NCBI RefSeq assembly: GCF_947179165.1
Contig: NC_077238.1
Coordinates: forward strand, 44,529,793-44,593,792
Source of the DNA: Solanum dulcamara
Lineage: Eukaryota; Streptophyta; Magnoliopsida; Solanales; Solanaceae
Reading direction: 5' to 3'
DNA: 64,000 bases
Part shown: one piece after another, positions 23,942 through 35,612 of the stretch
Numbering within the stretch: position 1 is the stretch's first letter
How the letters are laid out: each line of letters opens with the position of its first letter
Program-made: the position numbers and the translations under genes
The notes under the pieces: generated by a model
What the model was told of the DNA's origin: nothing
The model's database searches: none
What the model saw: only the letters and a program-made list of their open reading frames with translations

Positions 23942-24443
23942 TTTTGATAGTAATATATCTACATAGAATTGGTTATGCGCATATTAATAGAAGTTGTTGA
24001 ACTGGCTTTGTATTAATTAGAAGACATGGCATTAACATAGTTCAGTAGGACATATCACCAAACTATTTTGTAGAGAACTCTAAGTGGGAAGATAGAACCT
24101 AGTAATTTATTTATCATCATGTGTATTTTAGTAACTAGAATTTTAAGATGTGCATATGATTACCCCAAGTAGGTTAAATTATGTGTCCTATTGAGTTGTT
24201 AGAAAACATAGAGGTAAGTGTTTCAATTTGTCTATAAAAAATTAAATGTGTCCTATTGTTATTATGTTGTGGTTATATAGGAGTGCACGACTTAGAATAT
24301 AGGTTGAAAATATTAAGGGATTAGCCATAAGTTATGATCCATTATGATATTTAAAGTACATAAAGGCATAGATTAATTATGAACAGGAGAATATTTGGTT
24401 ATATATGAAACAAAGGAGAACGATATTTAAATACAAGAGACTA
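23942..24443 (+). mobile_element. Element A internal region, segment 2
   Basis: An AT-rich, non-coding stretch between the end of solo LTR C (23941) and the start of B2 (24444). It is assigned to A by position, because both neighbours are bounded by target duplications. No ORF or motif is recognised. Confidence 0.6.
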
Positions 24444-24807
24444 TGTTACACCCCATACTTTGGTACCTTAGAATGCTTCTTAAACTTCTCAAGTTTCTGG
24501 GAAGGCTCTTAAGTTTCTTAAAAGTCGTTATTTTAGTCGGATAATTTATAATGCTATCAAATAACTCAAAGGAAAGGAGAACGAAATGCTTCATAATAAG
24601 GAAGATTGGAAATAGGGTTATAAAAATTCGAAAGGAGTTGGAGGCCGAGAAATGAGTCGTAAGACTCGATTGACTCATGTAAACTACCAACTTGGAGGTC
24701 TTACATACTTAAGCTACTCGAGTGCGTGTTGAGACTAAGTATCAAGGAATACATAGGCTCTTAAAGTGCGACGAAGTTACGAACCCACGGAAGAGAAATA
24801 AGGAAAC

Positions 24808-25174
24808 GACGCACCTACTTAAAGCAAGTAGGTGACTCACCTACTTGACACATGGAAGCACGTGATAGGTACACATGGCATCACATGAAAGTGACACATG
24901 GCATATGGTGACACACCATGGGGTGGACCCCCCCCCCCCCCCACCTTCCACGTGGCATCCATGGATTGGTTGCATAATTGAGGTGGCTGCCTAAGGGTGT
25001 GACACGTGTCACCCTTAGGGGCTGACATGTGTCACTCTCCAAAAAGATATATATCTATATATGGATGACTATTAAGTCATTTTTAGCCAAAAACTTGAAC
25101 AAAAATAGAGAGAAAAACGTGAGAGAAAGAGAGCTCACAACAGCAGCCACAAATTGGAAGAAATTAAGGTAAGT
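24808..25174 (+). promoter_or_regulatory. B2 5' LTR promoter region
   Basis: CACCTACTT-AAAG-CAAGTAGGTG overlaps a perfect palindrome, GTAGGTG-ACT-CACCTAC (24828-24844). CACATGG and CACGTG repeats follow, with GACACGTGTC at 25001-25010, then TATA-like GATATATATCTATATATGG (25046-25064) and a splice-donor consensus at 25166-25174. The GTAGGTG core is like the NtMYB2-bound motif of the tobacco element Tto1 (established knowledge). Function here is inferred. Confidence 0.65.
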
Positions 25175-27000
25175 TCTTCACTTTTCTTCCCTGAATTAAT
25201 TAATCTACGATGTTCCTCAATTATGTGGAGGTGTATATATGTATATTACGATGCCTACGGGACCATATTTTCAGTTCTTCACTTGGAAAACTAAGAGAAA
25301 CTTAAAGAGAAAACGCTAGGGAATAGACCCATTTTTGGAGGGGACAGTTGTTAGTAATATTGGTATAACTCCATGTATATAGCTTAGTTTTGGGTGATTC
25401 AATATGTTTTGGAAAGGTATTTCATATTTATATAACTTTTATTTAGACTTTCAAATCCAGTTTTGCATTTATCTTCGCGAATAAGGGTGATGAAGTGTAG
25501 AGGAAGTACTTCCCAGATTTTGTTTTGGAAATCCTACACGGACAGCTGTGGGTATTTTGGGCATATCATTTCGTACAAAATTGTTGTAGGGGTAATTCAA
25601 ACTTTTTTGCGACCTTGATACACATGTATATAACTTTAATTGAGGCCACAAATCTTGTTTCCCTCAAGTACCCCTCTGAAACTAAGAGACAATATAAGAC
25701 AGTGGGCTGTCCAGAATTCACGTTTTGATAGGTTTGGCTAGTTTTTGCCAATTTTGGGAAAGGTAAGGTTTTTCCTTTCAATTTGAAGTTTATGGTGTTT
25801 TTATATGGTGTATTACACCCCTTGTATGCTGCTGTAAGTTTAAGAATGCCGTAGAAATGCTCGACGTTCGAAATAAACTAAATTGGAATTGCTATAGTTA
25901 AATTGTCGTCGAAGGATAGTGTTGTTCGTGTGAGGTGCTGCTGAAGGGGTTTGATGTGTTGTTGCAGGGCCTAAATATGTTCTAATGTGGGTTAGGGTTC
26001 TGCTGGTTGAATCCATACGACCCCTTGTTGCGTATAATGAAAGGCGTTACAAAATAAAGGCTAGACGCCCTATTGTTCTACCATATTTTTGAATAAGTCG
26101 TTTGGAGTTTATGTTGTATATTGTTGGTGTGAATTGCTGCAGGTTGTTGTGTTTGGTTGGTTGTAGGTATTAGGGACCTAATTGTAAATTTGGATAGGGC
26201 ACATTATAGGGGAGGTGCTGCCCAATTTTCATCGACGCCTTAGCAAATAACAAAACAAGTCGGAGAAACGACTAAGGAAATAGATTCCATTAATACTAAG
26301 GTGCAACCTAAGATACTTGAAAGTTAAAAGTGGTTGATATGCATATTACTTTCATGTTGAATAGGTTCAAAGGACGACGAGGTGAATGGGATAAAGAGTA
26401 ACTCATAAGAGGTATGTAAAGCTAACGTTTCCTTCTTTTGGCATGTTTTGGCATACGTATGTAAGGCTTATACTTTATTTAGTATTTCTTTGGCATAAGT
26501 ATGTAAATCTTATTCCTTCTCTTAGCATGATTTGACACAAGTATATAAAGCTAATTTCCCTTTTTGGCATGGTTTTTACGAAACAAGTATATGATTTCCA
26601 TATGATTCCCAAGAAGTCCTATTCTTAAAGCCACTAGGATGGCCAATTTTTCGACTTCCAAAAGATATTTTGTTATGCCTTGATACATATATATGATTCC
26701 CAGAAGTTCTATTTTGATATAGTCCATAATGACTTTCAAAAGGTACTTGATATGACTTTTGTCTCGATTTTGAAGGAAAGCTCATTTTGATTATTCCGTC
26801 GAGTCTCAAATATAATTTAAATTGCATGTAGTTTCTCACTACTCCGCTCGTGGATGCCTCAATATTTCCTTCACTGAGCCCGGGCCAGGTTTTGTTATCG
26901 TGCGTACTTCTCTGCATTGTTCACTGTGCCCCGACGTGAGGGGGCAGGTACGACCTGTACATGGGTTTTGTGGATTTATGATGTGCCATGTACATATATG

Positions 27001-27046
27001 GTATGATATGATATGATATGACCATCTGATATGATATGATCTGTTA
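27001..27046. repeat. ATATG pentamer microsatellite in B2 5' LTR
   Basis: A run of TGATA/GATAT pentamers, interrupted once. Corresponding runs lie at about 32650-32700 and 58751-58810 in the other B-type LTRs, so it is a resident LTR feature. Confidence 0.8.
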
Positions 27047-27850
27047 CGGAGATATTCTCTACTCTGGTGTTATGATGTGTTGTGGCGCCAGTGAAGGGGC
27101 GGCGACCACATTTTGTATTTGTTCACCGAGTCCCTTAATGGGGATGGATGTGGCATATGTTTTTCTGCATACATTATCGGTGATTACGAAAAGCATTTTA
27201 ATATTCTGGATATTTTGCTCATTTTTGCATATTCTGCTCTAGTAACGACTTTACTTATTACAGTCCATGCTTTATATACTCGGTATATTTTTCGTACTGA
27301 CCCTCTTTTCTTCGAGGGGCTGCATTTCATGCTTGCAGGTACAAATGTTCATTTTCGAGATCCGCCAGCTTAGGATTTCTACTCAGCTATATTGGAAGTG
27401 CTTCACTGTTTTGGAGCTTAGCTTTTGAGTACTCGTCGTGTGATGTATATATATGTTTACGCAGGGGTACAGCGGGGGTCCTGTCCCGCCATATGTTGTC
27501 GTTCCTATTCTTAGAGGTCTATAGACATATGTATATGTGGGTTGTTGTGAGTTTGTTCAGTTGTAAATGTTCTTATGACATGGTAGCCTTATCGGCTTGC
27601 ATGCCCTTTCTTGACATGATTCAAATGAAAGAGGCCACACGTATATGAATATTTTATCACCCACTGGGTTCATATGTTTTGTTCCTATATCTAGGAGGCT
27701 ATATGAACATGAAAAAGTTTTAACCCATTGAGGTTTTTGTGAGTAGTATCACATTATACATAGTCCAATTTGACTGTAGTCGATAGTTACGTAGACGGGG
27801 GTCCAGGTCGGACTCCAGTCGTGGCCAACAGGGTTTGGTCGTGACAGAAG

Positions 27851-27862
27851 TGGTATCAAAGC
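27851..27862 (+). other. Primer-binding site of B2
   Basis: TGGTATCAAAGC is the tRNA-iMet PBS with one change from TGGTATCAGAGC, four bases after the LTR end. Confidence 0.9.
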
Positions 27863-28580
27863 AGTTCGTCCTTGGAGTGTCTACAGACCGTGTCTAGTAG
27901 AGTCTTTTTTATCAGTGTGTTGTGCACCACATCTATAGACAAGAGGCTACATGACATTTAGGATGTTACCTTTCTTTCATATCTACGATTGTGCAATAGA
28001 GCCGAGTCATAGGGAATGAAATTCCTCATACTAACTTGTGATTTCACCAGAAGGACAACATCGATAGAAGAAGGTTACTGACGATATTGGAAGTTTCATA
28101 GCATGCAGGTAAGCAAGGCACGAATAATAGGTGCTAGGTAAGGTATTGAATTACGGTTGACATGTAAAGTTTAAAATTAAAAGGAAAAGTAGACGGAAAG
28201 TCTAAATAGGTGCAGTTCAAGTTGGACATATGAGGTAACTCCATTAGTTTATACTATTATTGATATTGGGCGCCCTGTGAGGCTGCTATATGACATGATA
28301 TGATATGTATATATGTATCTTTATGCGTATTGCCCCTGTGAGGCATTGTTGGCATTTTCTGCATGCAGGTGTTGAGATAGTAAGAAATACAGAGGAAACT
28401 CTGCCCAAATTTCCCTTGAAATAAAAGGAAAATGATTTAGGAAAGACTGGTAGTTCTGGATAGAACGATATATTAAGAATAAGACTAACTAAGAAGGGTA
28501 ACTTGGGAGGTGCAACTTGGCCTACTAGATCAGCTGCTGGGTCATCGTCTTCTTCGATAGATATGCACCCCATGGGGGAC

Positions 28581-28674
28581 GGTGCGATCATACCAGCACT
28601 AACGTACCGGATCCCATCAGAACTCCGAAGTTAAGTGTGCTTGGGCAAGAGTAATATTGGGATGGGTGACCCCC
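28581..28674 (+). pseudogene. 5S rRNA-derived segment inside B2 (sense), 3'-truncated
   Basis: GGTGCGATCATACCAGCACT, then CCGGATCCCATCAGAACTCC, GAAGTTAAGTGTGCTTGGG and GGGATGGGTGACC match plant 5S rRNA closely, from its 5' end to the C-box. The last ~25 nucleotides of 5S are missing; the sequence passes into element DNA at about 28675. The internal promoter boxes (A, intermediate, C) are largely kept. It is better preserved than the antisense copy in B1 and lies in the opposite orientation. Confidence 0.92.
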
Positions 28675-29890
28675 TACGAAGCCTTGTATGGCTGTGATAT
28701 GAGATGATATGCATGTATATATACACGTTGGCCGTGCATGGCATTGTTGATATAAAGAAGTATTGTGGATACGTAACTCCACCATGAAACATGATAAGAC
28801 CCTTTGAGATGGGGGATGTAGCTTTGCAAAAAAACTAGTGCATTGTGAATTCATTAAAGGGACAAGTGGTACCCACTAGGATAAGGCTAATACTATGACA
28901 AAGCTTTGGACACCGAGCGTCAGAAGGTAAGTACTTCCTATTTGAGGATTGGAAACGACTATAAGCCCTAGCTAGTTGTTGATCAAAATAAATGGAAAGT
29001 GGCTTCGAATAAATTTCTACGTGACTCGAGTACTCATAATTAGACTGGATTAGCACCTCATGATTGTGTTTAGTTGTCGTACCTAGGCAACCAAAGGTAT
29101 GGAAGATATAAAGGAAGGCATAGATATGGTGCAGTATACCGAATGTGTTGGAAAAGAATCATACGTATTGGAAAATTGGAAATAAGGGCGTAAGGTAGAA
29201 CACAACAGATAGTGACATGGGTACACCCTAAAGGGGGGAAGTGGCTTCAAGTGAGATCCCATACTGACACGAGTTAATAAGATCTAAAGGCCAGCAATAA
29301 ACGGATAGAAGCCATGATACCGAAGATAGTGCGGAGAATTAATAGTAGGGACTTGAATAGTATGACATCAAAGAATAGGTGCATACAAAGGGGATGAATA
29401 CAACAAGAGAATTACGATGAGAACTTAAACATACTGTAAGGAATAGCCAGGCTATACTCGACTGAAGGTAAGATGTTGGTAACAAAGTTACTGACTACTA
29501 ATATTGTGGTGTACAAGAAGCAAAACAAGGAATGGATGAGAGATCTCTCCTATACTGGAATATGAGAAAACTCAAGGGTAAGTAGAGGAAGGAAGTAAGA
29601 AATGATACAGGTTTACGTACAGACTAGTATGGTGATGCTAAAGCACCTTTCGGGCTACTTTAACCTCCTACACATGTTAGTGTAAATGGTGCAATATGAT
29701 GTGTGGTAAAGGAACTGGAAAGAAGTAATGGAAAAGAAATATGACTTGTTCCCTATACCTATAGGTAATCTACCTTCTTAAATAGACCATAAGAGTTAAT
29801 ACAAGGCCTATGAACGGCAGCTAGTACAGAAGAATCCTGAATCAATCATAAGACCTTATGAAGCTAGTTAACATTCGGGGATGAATGTTC

Positions 29891-29905
29891 TAAAAGGGGG
29901 AAGAA
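29891..29905 (+). other. Polypurine tract of B2
   Basis: TAAAAGGGGGAAGAA lies directly before the 3' LTR start at 29906. Confidence 0.88.
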
Positions 29906-32900
29906 TGTTACACCCCGTACTTTGATACCTTAGAATGCTTCTTAAACTTCTCAAGTTTCTGGGAAGGCTCTTACGTTTCTTAAAAGTCGTTATGTTAGTC
30001 GGATAGTTTATAATGCTATCAAATAACTCCAAGGAAGGAGAACGAAATGCTTCATAATAAGGAAGATTGGAAATAGGGTTATAAAAATTCGAAAGGAGTT
30101 GGAGGCGGAGAAATGAGTCGTAGGACTCGATTAACTCGCGTAAACTACCAACTTGGAGGTCTTACATACTTAATCTACTCTAGTGCGTGTTGAGACTAAG
30201 TATCAAGGAATACATAGGCTCTTAAAGTGCAACGAAATTACGAGCCTAATGAAGAGAACTAAGGAAACGACGCACCTACTTAAAGCAAGTAGGTGACTCA
30301 CCTACTTGACACATGGAAGCACGTGATAGGTACACCATGTCATCACATGAAAGTGACACATGGCAGCAGGTGACACACCATGGGGTGGACCCCCCCCCCC
30401 CACCTGCCACGTGGCATCCATGGATTGGTTGCATAATTGAGGTGGCTGCCTAAGGGTGTGACACGTGTCACCCTTAGGGGATGACATATGTCACTCTCCA
30501 AAAAGATATATATCTATATATGGATGACTATTAAGTCATTTTTAGCCAAAAACTTGAACAAAAATAGAGAGAAAAACGTGAGAGAAAGAGAGCTCACAAC
30601 AACAGCCACAAATTGGAGGAAATTAAGGTAAGTTCTTCACTTTTCTTCCCTGAATTAATTAATCTACGATGTTCCTCAATTATGTGGAGGTGTATATATG
30701 TATATTACGATGCCGACGGGACCATATTTTCAGTTCTTCACTTGGAAAACTAAGAGAAACTTAAAGAGAAAACACTAGGGAATAGACCCGTTTTTGGAGG
30801 GGACAGTCGTTAGTAATATTGGTATAACTCCTTGTATATATCTTGGTTTTGGGTGATTCAATATGTTTTGGAAAGGTATTTCATATTTATATAACTTTTA
30901 TTTAGACTTTCAAATCCAGTTTTGCATTTATCTTCGCAAATAAGGGTGATGAAGTGTAGAGGAAGTACTGCCCAGATTTTGTTTTGGAAATCCTACACGG
31001 ACAGCTGTGGGTATTTTGGGCATATCTTTTCGTACAAAATTGTTGTAGGGGTAATTCAAATTTTTTTGCGACCTTGATACACATGTATATAACTTTAATT
31101 GAGGCCACAAATCCTGTTTCCCTCAAGTACCCCTCCGAAACTAAGAGACAATATAAGACAATGGGCTGTCCAGAATTCACGTTTTGATAGGTTTGGCTAG
31201 TTTTTGCCAATTTTGGGAAAGGTAAGGTTTTTCCTTTCAATTTGAAGTTTATGGTGTTGTTATATGGTGTATTACACCCCTTGTATGCTTCTGTAAGTTT
31301 AAGAATGTCGTAGAAATGCTTGACATTCGAAATAAACTAAATTGGATTGCTATAGTTAAATTGTCGTTGAAGGATAGTGTTGTTCGTGTGAGGTGCTGCT
31401 GAAGGGGTGTGATGTGTTTTTGCAGGGCCTAAATATGTTCTAATATGGGTTAGGGTGTTTCTGGTTGAATCCACACGACCCCTCATTGCGTATAATGAAA
31501 GGCGTTACAAAATAAAGGCTAGACGCCCTATTGTGCTACCGTATTTTTGAATAAGTCATTTGGAGTTTATATTGTATATTGTTGATGTGAATTGCTGCAG
31601 GTTGTTGTGTTTTGTTGGCTGCAGGTCTTAGGGACCTAATTGTAAATTTGGATAGGGCACATTTTAGGGGAGGTGCTGCCTAATTTTCGTCGACGCCTTA
31701 GCAAATAAAAAAACAAGTCGGAGAAACGACTAAGGAAATAGATTCCATTCATACTAAGGTGAAACCTAAGATGCTGGAAAGTTAAGAGTGGTTGATATTC
31801 GTATTACTTTCACGTTGAATAGGTTCAAAGGACGACGAGGCGAATGGGATAAAGAGTAACTCATAAGAGGTATGTAAAGCTAACGTTTCCTTTTTTTGGC
31901 ATGTTTTGGCATACGTAAGTAAGGCTTATACTTTATTTTAGTATTTCTTTGGCATAAGTATGTAAATCTTGAAGGGGAGCCTTGGAGTAACTGGTAAAGT
32001 TGTTGCCATGTGACCAGGAGGTCACAGGTTCAAGCCTTGGAAACAGCCTCTGGCAAAAATGCAAGGTAAGGCTGCGTACAACAGACCCTTGTGGTCGGGC
32101 CCTTCCCCAGACCCTACGCATAGCGGGAGCTTAAGTGCACCGGGCTGCCCTTTTAAGTATGTAAATCTTATTCCTTCTCTTAGAATGATTTGACATAAGT
32201 ATATAAAGCTAATCTCCCTTTTTGACATGGTTTTTACGAAATAAGTATATGATTTCCATATGATTCCCAAGAAGTCCTATTCTTAAAGCCACTAGGATGG
32301 CCAATTTTTCGACTTCCAAAAGATATTTTGTTATGCCTTGATACATATATATGATTCCCAGAAGTTCTATTTTGATATAGTCCATAGTGACTTTCAAAAG
32401 GTACTTGATATGACTTTTGTCTCGATTTTGAAGGAAAGCTCATTTTGATTATTCCGTCGAGTCTCAAATATGATTTAAATTGCATATAGTTTCTCACTAC
32501 TCCACTCGTGGATGCCTCAATATTTCCTTCACCGAGCCCGGGCCAGGTTTTGTTATCGTGCGTACTTCTCTGCATTGTTCGTCGTGCCCCTATGTTAGGG
32601 GGCAGGTACGACCTGTACATGGGTTTTGTGGAGTTATGATGTGCCATGTACACATATGTTATGATATGATCTGATATGACCATCTGATATGATATGATCT
32701 GTTACGGAGATATTCCCTACTCTGGTGTTATGATGTGTTGTGGTGACAGTGAAGGGGTGGCGACCACGTTTTGTATTTGTTCACCGAGTCCCTTAATAGG
32801 GCCGGATGTGGCATATATTTTTCTGCATACATTATCGATGATTATAAAAAGCATTTTTATATTCTGGATATTTTGCACATTCTTCTCTAGTAACGACTTT

Positions 32901-33494
32901 ACTTATTACAGTCCATGCTTTATATACTCGGTACATTTTTCATATTGACCCCCTTTTCTTCGTGGGGATGCGTTTCATGCCCGCAGGTACAGATATTCAT
33001 TTTGGAGATCCGTCAGCTTAGGATTTCTACTCAGCTATGTTGGAAGTTCTTCACTATTTCGGAGCCTAGCTTTTGAGTACTAGTCCTGCGATGTATATAT
33101 ATGTTTATGCAGGGGTACAGAGGGGGCCCTGTCCTGCCATATGTTGTCGTTCCCATTCTTAGAGGTCTATAGACATATTTGTATGTGGGTTGTTGTGAGT
33201 TTGTTCAGTTGTAAATGTTCTTATGACATGGCAGCCTTATCGACTTGAATGCCCTTTCATGACATGATGCAAATGAAAGAGGCCACACGTGTATGAATAT
33301 TTTATCACCCACAGGGTTCATGTGTTTGGTTCTTATATCTAGGAGGCTATATGAACATGAAAAAGTTTTAACCCATTGAGGTTTTTGTGAGTAGTATCAC
33401 ATTATACATAGTCCAATTTGACTGTAGTCGATAGTTACATAAACGGGGGTCCAGGTTGGACCCTAGTCGCGGCCCACGGGGTTGGGTCGTGACA
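29906..33494 (+). repeat. 3' LTR of B2, with nested SINE
   Basis: Co-linear with the 5' LTR over its whole length (TGTTACACCCC to GGGTCGTGACA). Landmarks: palindrome 30289-30305, C-run of 12 (about 30390-30401), GACACGTGTC 30460-30469, TATA-like site 30505-30523, AAG|GTAAGT 30625-30633. Length is 3589 bp, or about 3390 bp without the SINE and its duplication. Confidence 0.95.
31956..32169 (+). mobile_element. SolS/TS-like SINE with 15-bp TSD
   Basis: The SINE body is 31971-32154 (184 bp). AAGTATGTAAATCTT is repeated perfectly at 31956-31970 and 32155-32169. The 5' part is tRNA-like, with a pol III A-box around 31985-31996 and a B-box AGGTTCAAGCC at 32026-32036. GGGGAGCCTTGGAGTAACTGG and GTGCACCGGGCTGCCC are characteristic of Solanaceae SINEs. 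The 5' LTR of the same element has the empty site, so the SINE arrived after B2 did. Confidence 0.95.
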
Positions 33495-34680
33495 GAATAG
33501 AGAGATGAATTGGGTAAATTTCTCTGGTTGTATAAGAAGGCAACATATATGAGTATTAGAAGAAACATAGATTTTTCCCTTATTATAGAGAATGATGATT
33601 AAGTATGTGACGTACGAAAGATGTATCAACTCTTTAGCTTTAACCATTGCAAAAACGTACCCAAAATTTTCACTGAATAACTTTTTGAACTTTTGATTAG
33701 AGAAAGAAGGCATTTTTCTATTGATTTGAATATTGGTATTTACTATTATAGCTATAAGAATAGAGAGTGCAATTGAAATGTCACTTTGATAGAAGATATA
33801 TTTCACCTTGTGCGGTTCCCTAAAATGCAGTTGCATGATTTTTATGAAAGAAAGATGGTTCCTTATATGAGATTATTGTCAACTTAGAAAGAAGCCAATT
33901 TCTAACGTATAGGTATCACATATTTATTTGACTCCCACTACCAAGATTCACTTTATTATGTGGTATGATGCCCTCAAGTTTTACTTGTTCATTTTCTTAT
34001 TTTAATAAGGTATTAAACGTTGAGAGTGAGTTATTTCCTTATTGTAACAAAATAGAGTTTGCCTCAACCTCTCAGTCCTATGAATGAATTTTAAAGAATT
34101 TCTCCTTTGTATTTTCCCCAATATTTATAGTAACTTAGAAAAATAAAGTTTGTTCTAATGGTTGGAATACTTATTAAAAGATTTCTTAGGGCTATAAGAT
34201 AACACGAGAAAATTTCATATGCTTTATGATGAGTAGAGAAACAAAAGTGGAGATACACCATATGTGACTTAGAACTAGATGTAGTATCCTTGCATTTAAG
34301 ATTAGGCAAAGAGTTTCTATAGGATGTGACTTTGTTTCCAAAGGCTTCGATTACATACAAAATTGTACGTGTTACATGTCTTATTCTTCATTATGGATTA
34401 TTTTCTCATATGTTACATATTCAATGGATCACTTGCATTTAGGTGTAACCTGTTTCATAAAACTCTTGCTTGTTGTTATATATTTCATATGACCTTGTTC
34501 TAGTTCACCACTTATTTATAGCAGATTACTTGTACATATTTTATAAACATCATATATTAATGGCTCATATTTTATACACTATAATTACTTTCTCATGGAT
34601 CTTATTTTCTATATATTATATACTTCATAGATCATCTGCCCATATGTCACATGGCTCATAACCTACTTGTTTACATTCTA

Positions 34681-35612
34681 GACCCCATAGCTTATTTGTC
34701 CATGTATTATATGCTCACTTTCTCACATTTTATAAAATGTAGTACTTATGTGCTACTCCATTTATACATGTATAGTCCACCTACCCATGTGATTCACATT
34801 TCACTTTATTATAGGCTACATGTCTATTTTACTTGCCAATAGGTTATATTTTGTTGTAGCATTAGGGGTCACATGTTAGGTGGTCATTTAGTCTACTTTA
34901 TCAATACATTACAGAGCCCATCGCTTATATTTCCATGTATTATATGCTCACTTGCTCATATTTTGTAAAATATAGTACTCGTGTGTTATACCACTTATAC
35001 ATGTATAGTCCACACCTACCCATGTGATTCACATTACACTTTATTATAGGCTACATGTATATTCCACCTGCTAATAGGTTATATTTTGTTGTAGCTTTAG
35101 GGGTCACATGTTAGGTGGACATCTAGTCTACTTTATGAATACATTACAGAGCCCATCGCTTATTTTTCCATGTATTATATGCTCACTTGCTCACATTTTA
35201 TAAAATATAGAACTCATGTTCTACACCACTTATACATGTATAGTCCACACCTACCCATGTGATTCACATTACACTTTATTATAGGCTACATGTCTATTCC
35301 ACCTCTAATAGGTTATATTTTGTTGTAGCTATAGTGGTCATATGTTAGGTGCTCATCTAGTCTACTTTCTCAATACATTATAGAGCCCATCACTTATTCT
35401 TCCATATATTATTTGCCCACTTGCTCGGATTTTGTAAAATATAGTAACCATGTACTACTCCACTTATACATGACTAGTCCACCTATCCATGTGATTAACA
35501 TTTCACTTTATTTTAGTCTACATGTCTAGTCCACTTGCTAATAGGATATATATTATTGTAGCTTTAGTGGTCACATGTTAGGTGATCATCTATTCTACTT
35601 TCTCAACCGGTT
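34681..35612. repeat. 234-bp tandem repeat, four units
   Basis: Units begin near 34681, 34914, 35149 and 35383, so the period is 233-235 bp. Each holds CATGTATTATATGCTCACTT (or a variant), then TGTATAGTCCAC, CATGTGATTCACATT and GGTCACATGTTAGGTG. Units two and three are most alike; the fourth is most diverged. The flanks (34470-34680 and after 35612) contain looser echoes of the same CACAT-rich sequence. Confidence 0.85.

Larger units (their letters stand above)
5074..23946 (+). mobile_element. Solo LTR, family C, split by a LINE (with TSD)
   Basis: The LTR starts at 5079 (TGTAATGACCC) and ends at 23941 (ATCGTGATA, a decayed GTCGTGACA). Flanks are CTTTG (5074-5078) and TTTTG (23942-23946), a 5-bp target duplication with one mismatch. 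With the LINE (5184-20781) and one copy of its duplication removed it is about 3.25 kb, matching the minus-strand copy at 42205-45445 (3241 bp). There is no PBS or internal domain, so it is a solo LTR, left by recombination between the two LTRs of an element that had inserted into element A. Confidence 0.85.
24444..27846 (+). repeat. 5' LTR of B2
   Basis: It starts TGTTACACCCC and ends GGTCGTGACA (3403 bp). It carries a 17-bp palindrome (24828-24844), a C-run of 15 (24928-24942), GACACGTGTC (25001-25010), a TATA-like site (25046-25064), AAG|GTAAGT (25166-25174), an ATATG-type pentamer run (27001-27042) and a hairpin at about 27300-27319. The SINE site is empty here, near 26490-26510. Confidence 0.95.
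27847..29905 (+). mobile_element. B2 internal region, non-coding
   Basis: About 2.06 kb, half the length of the B1 internal region, with no retroviral coding similarity. The leader (27863-28130) matches B1: CCGTGTCTAGTAGAGTCTT, then a CACATCTATA block. A block at 28266-28380 is partly repeated at 28678-28760, and a 5S-like segment (28581-28674) lies between the two copies. The end (29870-29905) matches the end of the B1 internal region. Confidence 0.8.
24439..33499 (+). mobile_element. B2: non-autonomous LTR element (LARD-like) with TSD
   Basis: Two long LTRs (24444-27846 and 29906-33494) flank 2.06 kb of non-coding internal DNA with a PBS and a polypurine tract. Flanks GACTA (24439-24443) and GAATA (33495-33499) form a 5-bp duplication with one mismatch. 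The LTRs are alike: about 7 differences in the first 140 bp. This is therefore one of the younger insertions here. The 3' LTR is longer only because of a SINE (184 bp plus 15-bp duplication). No gag or pol: it depends on other elements for movement. Confidence 0.95.

Noticed and set aside
28581..28674. Functional 5S rRNA gene
   Set aside because: The last ~25 nucleotides are missing, it is a single unit and it lies inside a retrotransposon; better called a derived fragment.
31971..32154. tRNA gene suggested by A-box and B-box
   Set aside because: The boxes belong to the tRNA-like head of a SINE with a 15-bp target duplication; no cloverleaf with a proper acceptor stem is seen.
33435..33836. 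133-codon minus-strand ORF spanning the B2/A junction
   Set aside because: It crosses a transposon boundary marked by a target duplication, so it cannot be an ancestral gene.
34681..35612. Regular repeats considered as a CRISPR-like array
   Set aside because: Units are 234 bp, contiguous and without spacers, in a plant retrotransposon context; an ordinary tandem repeat.
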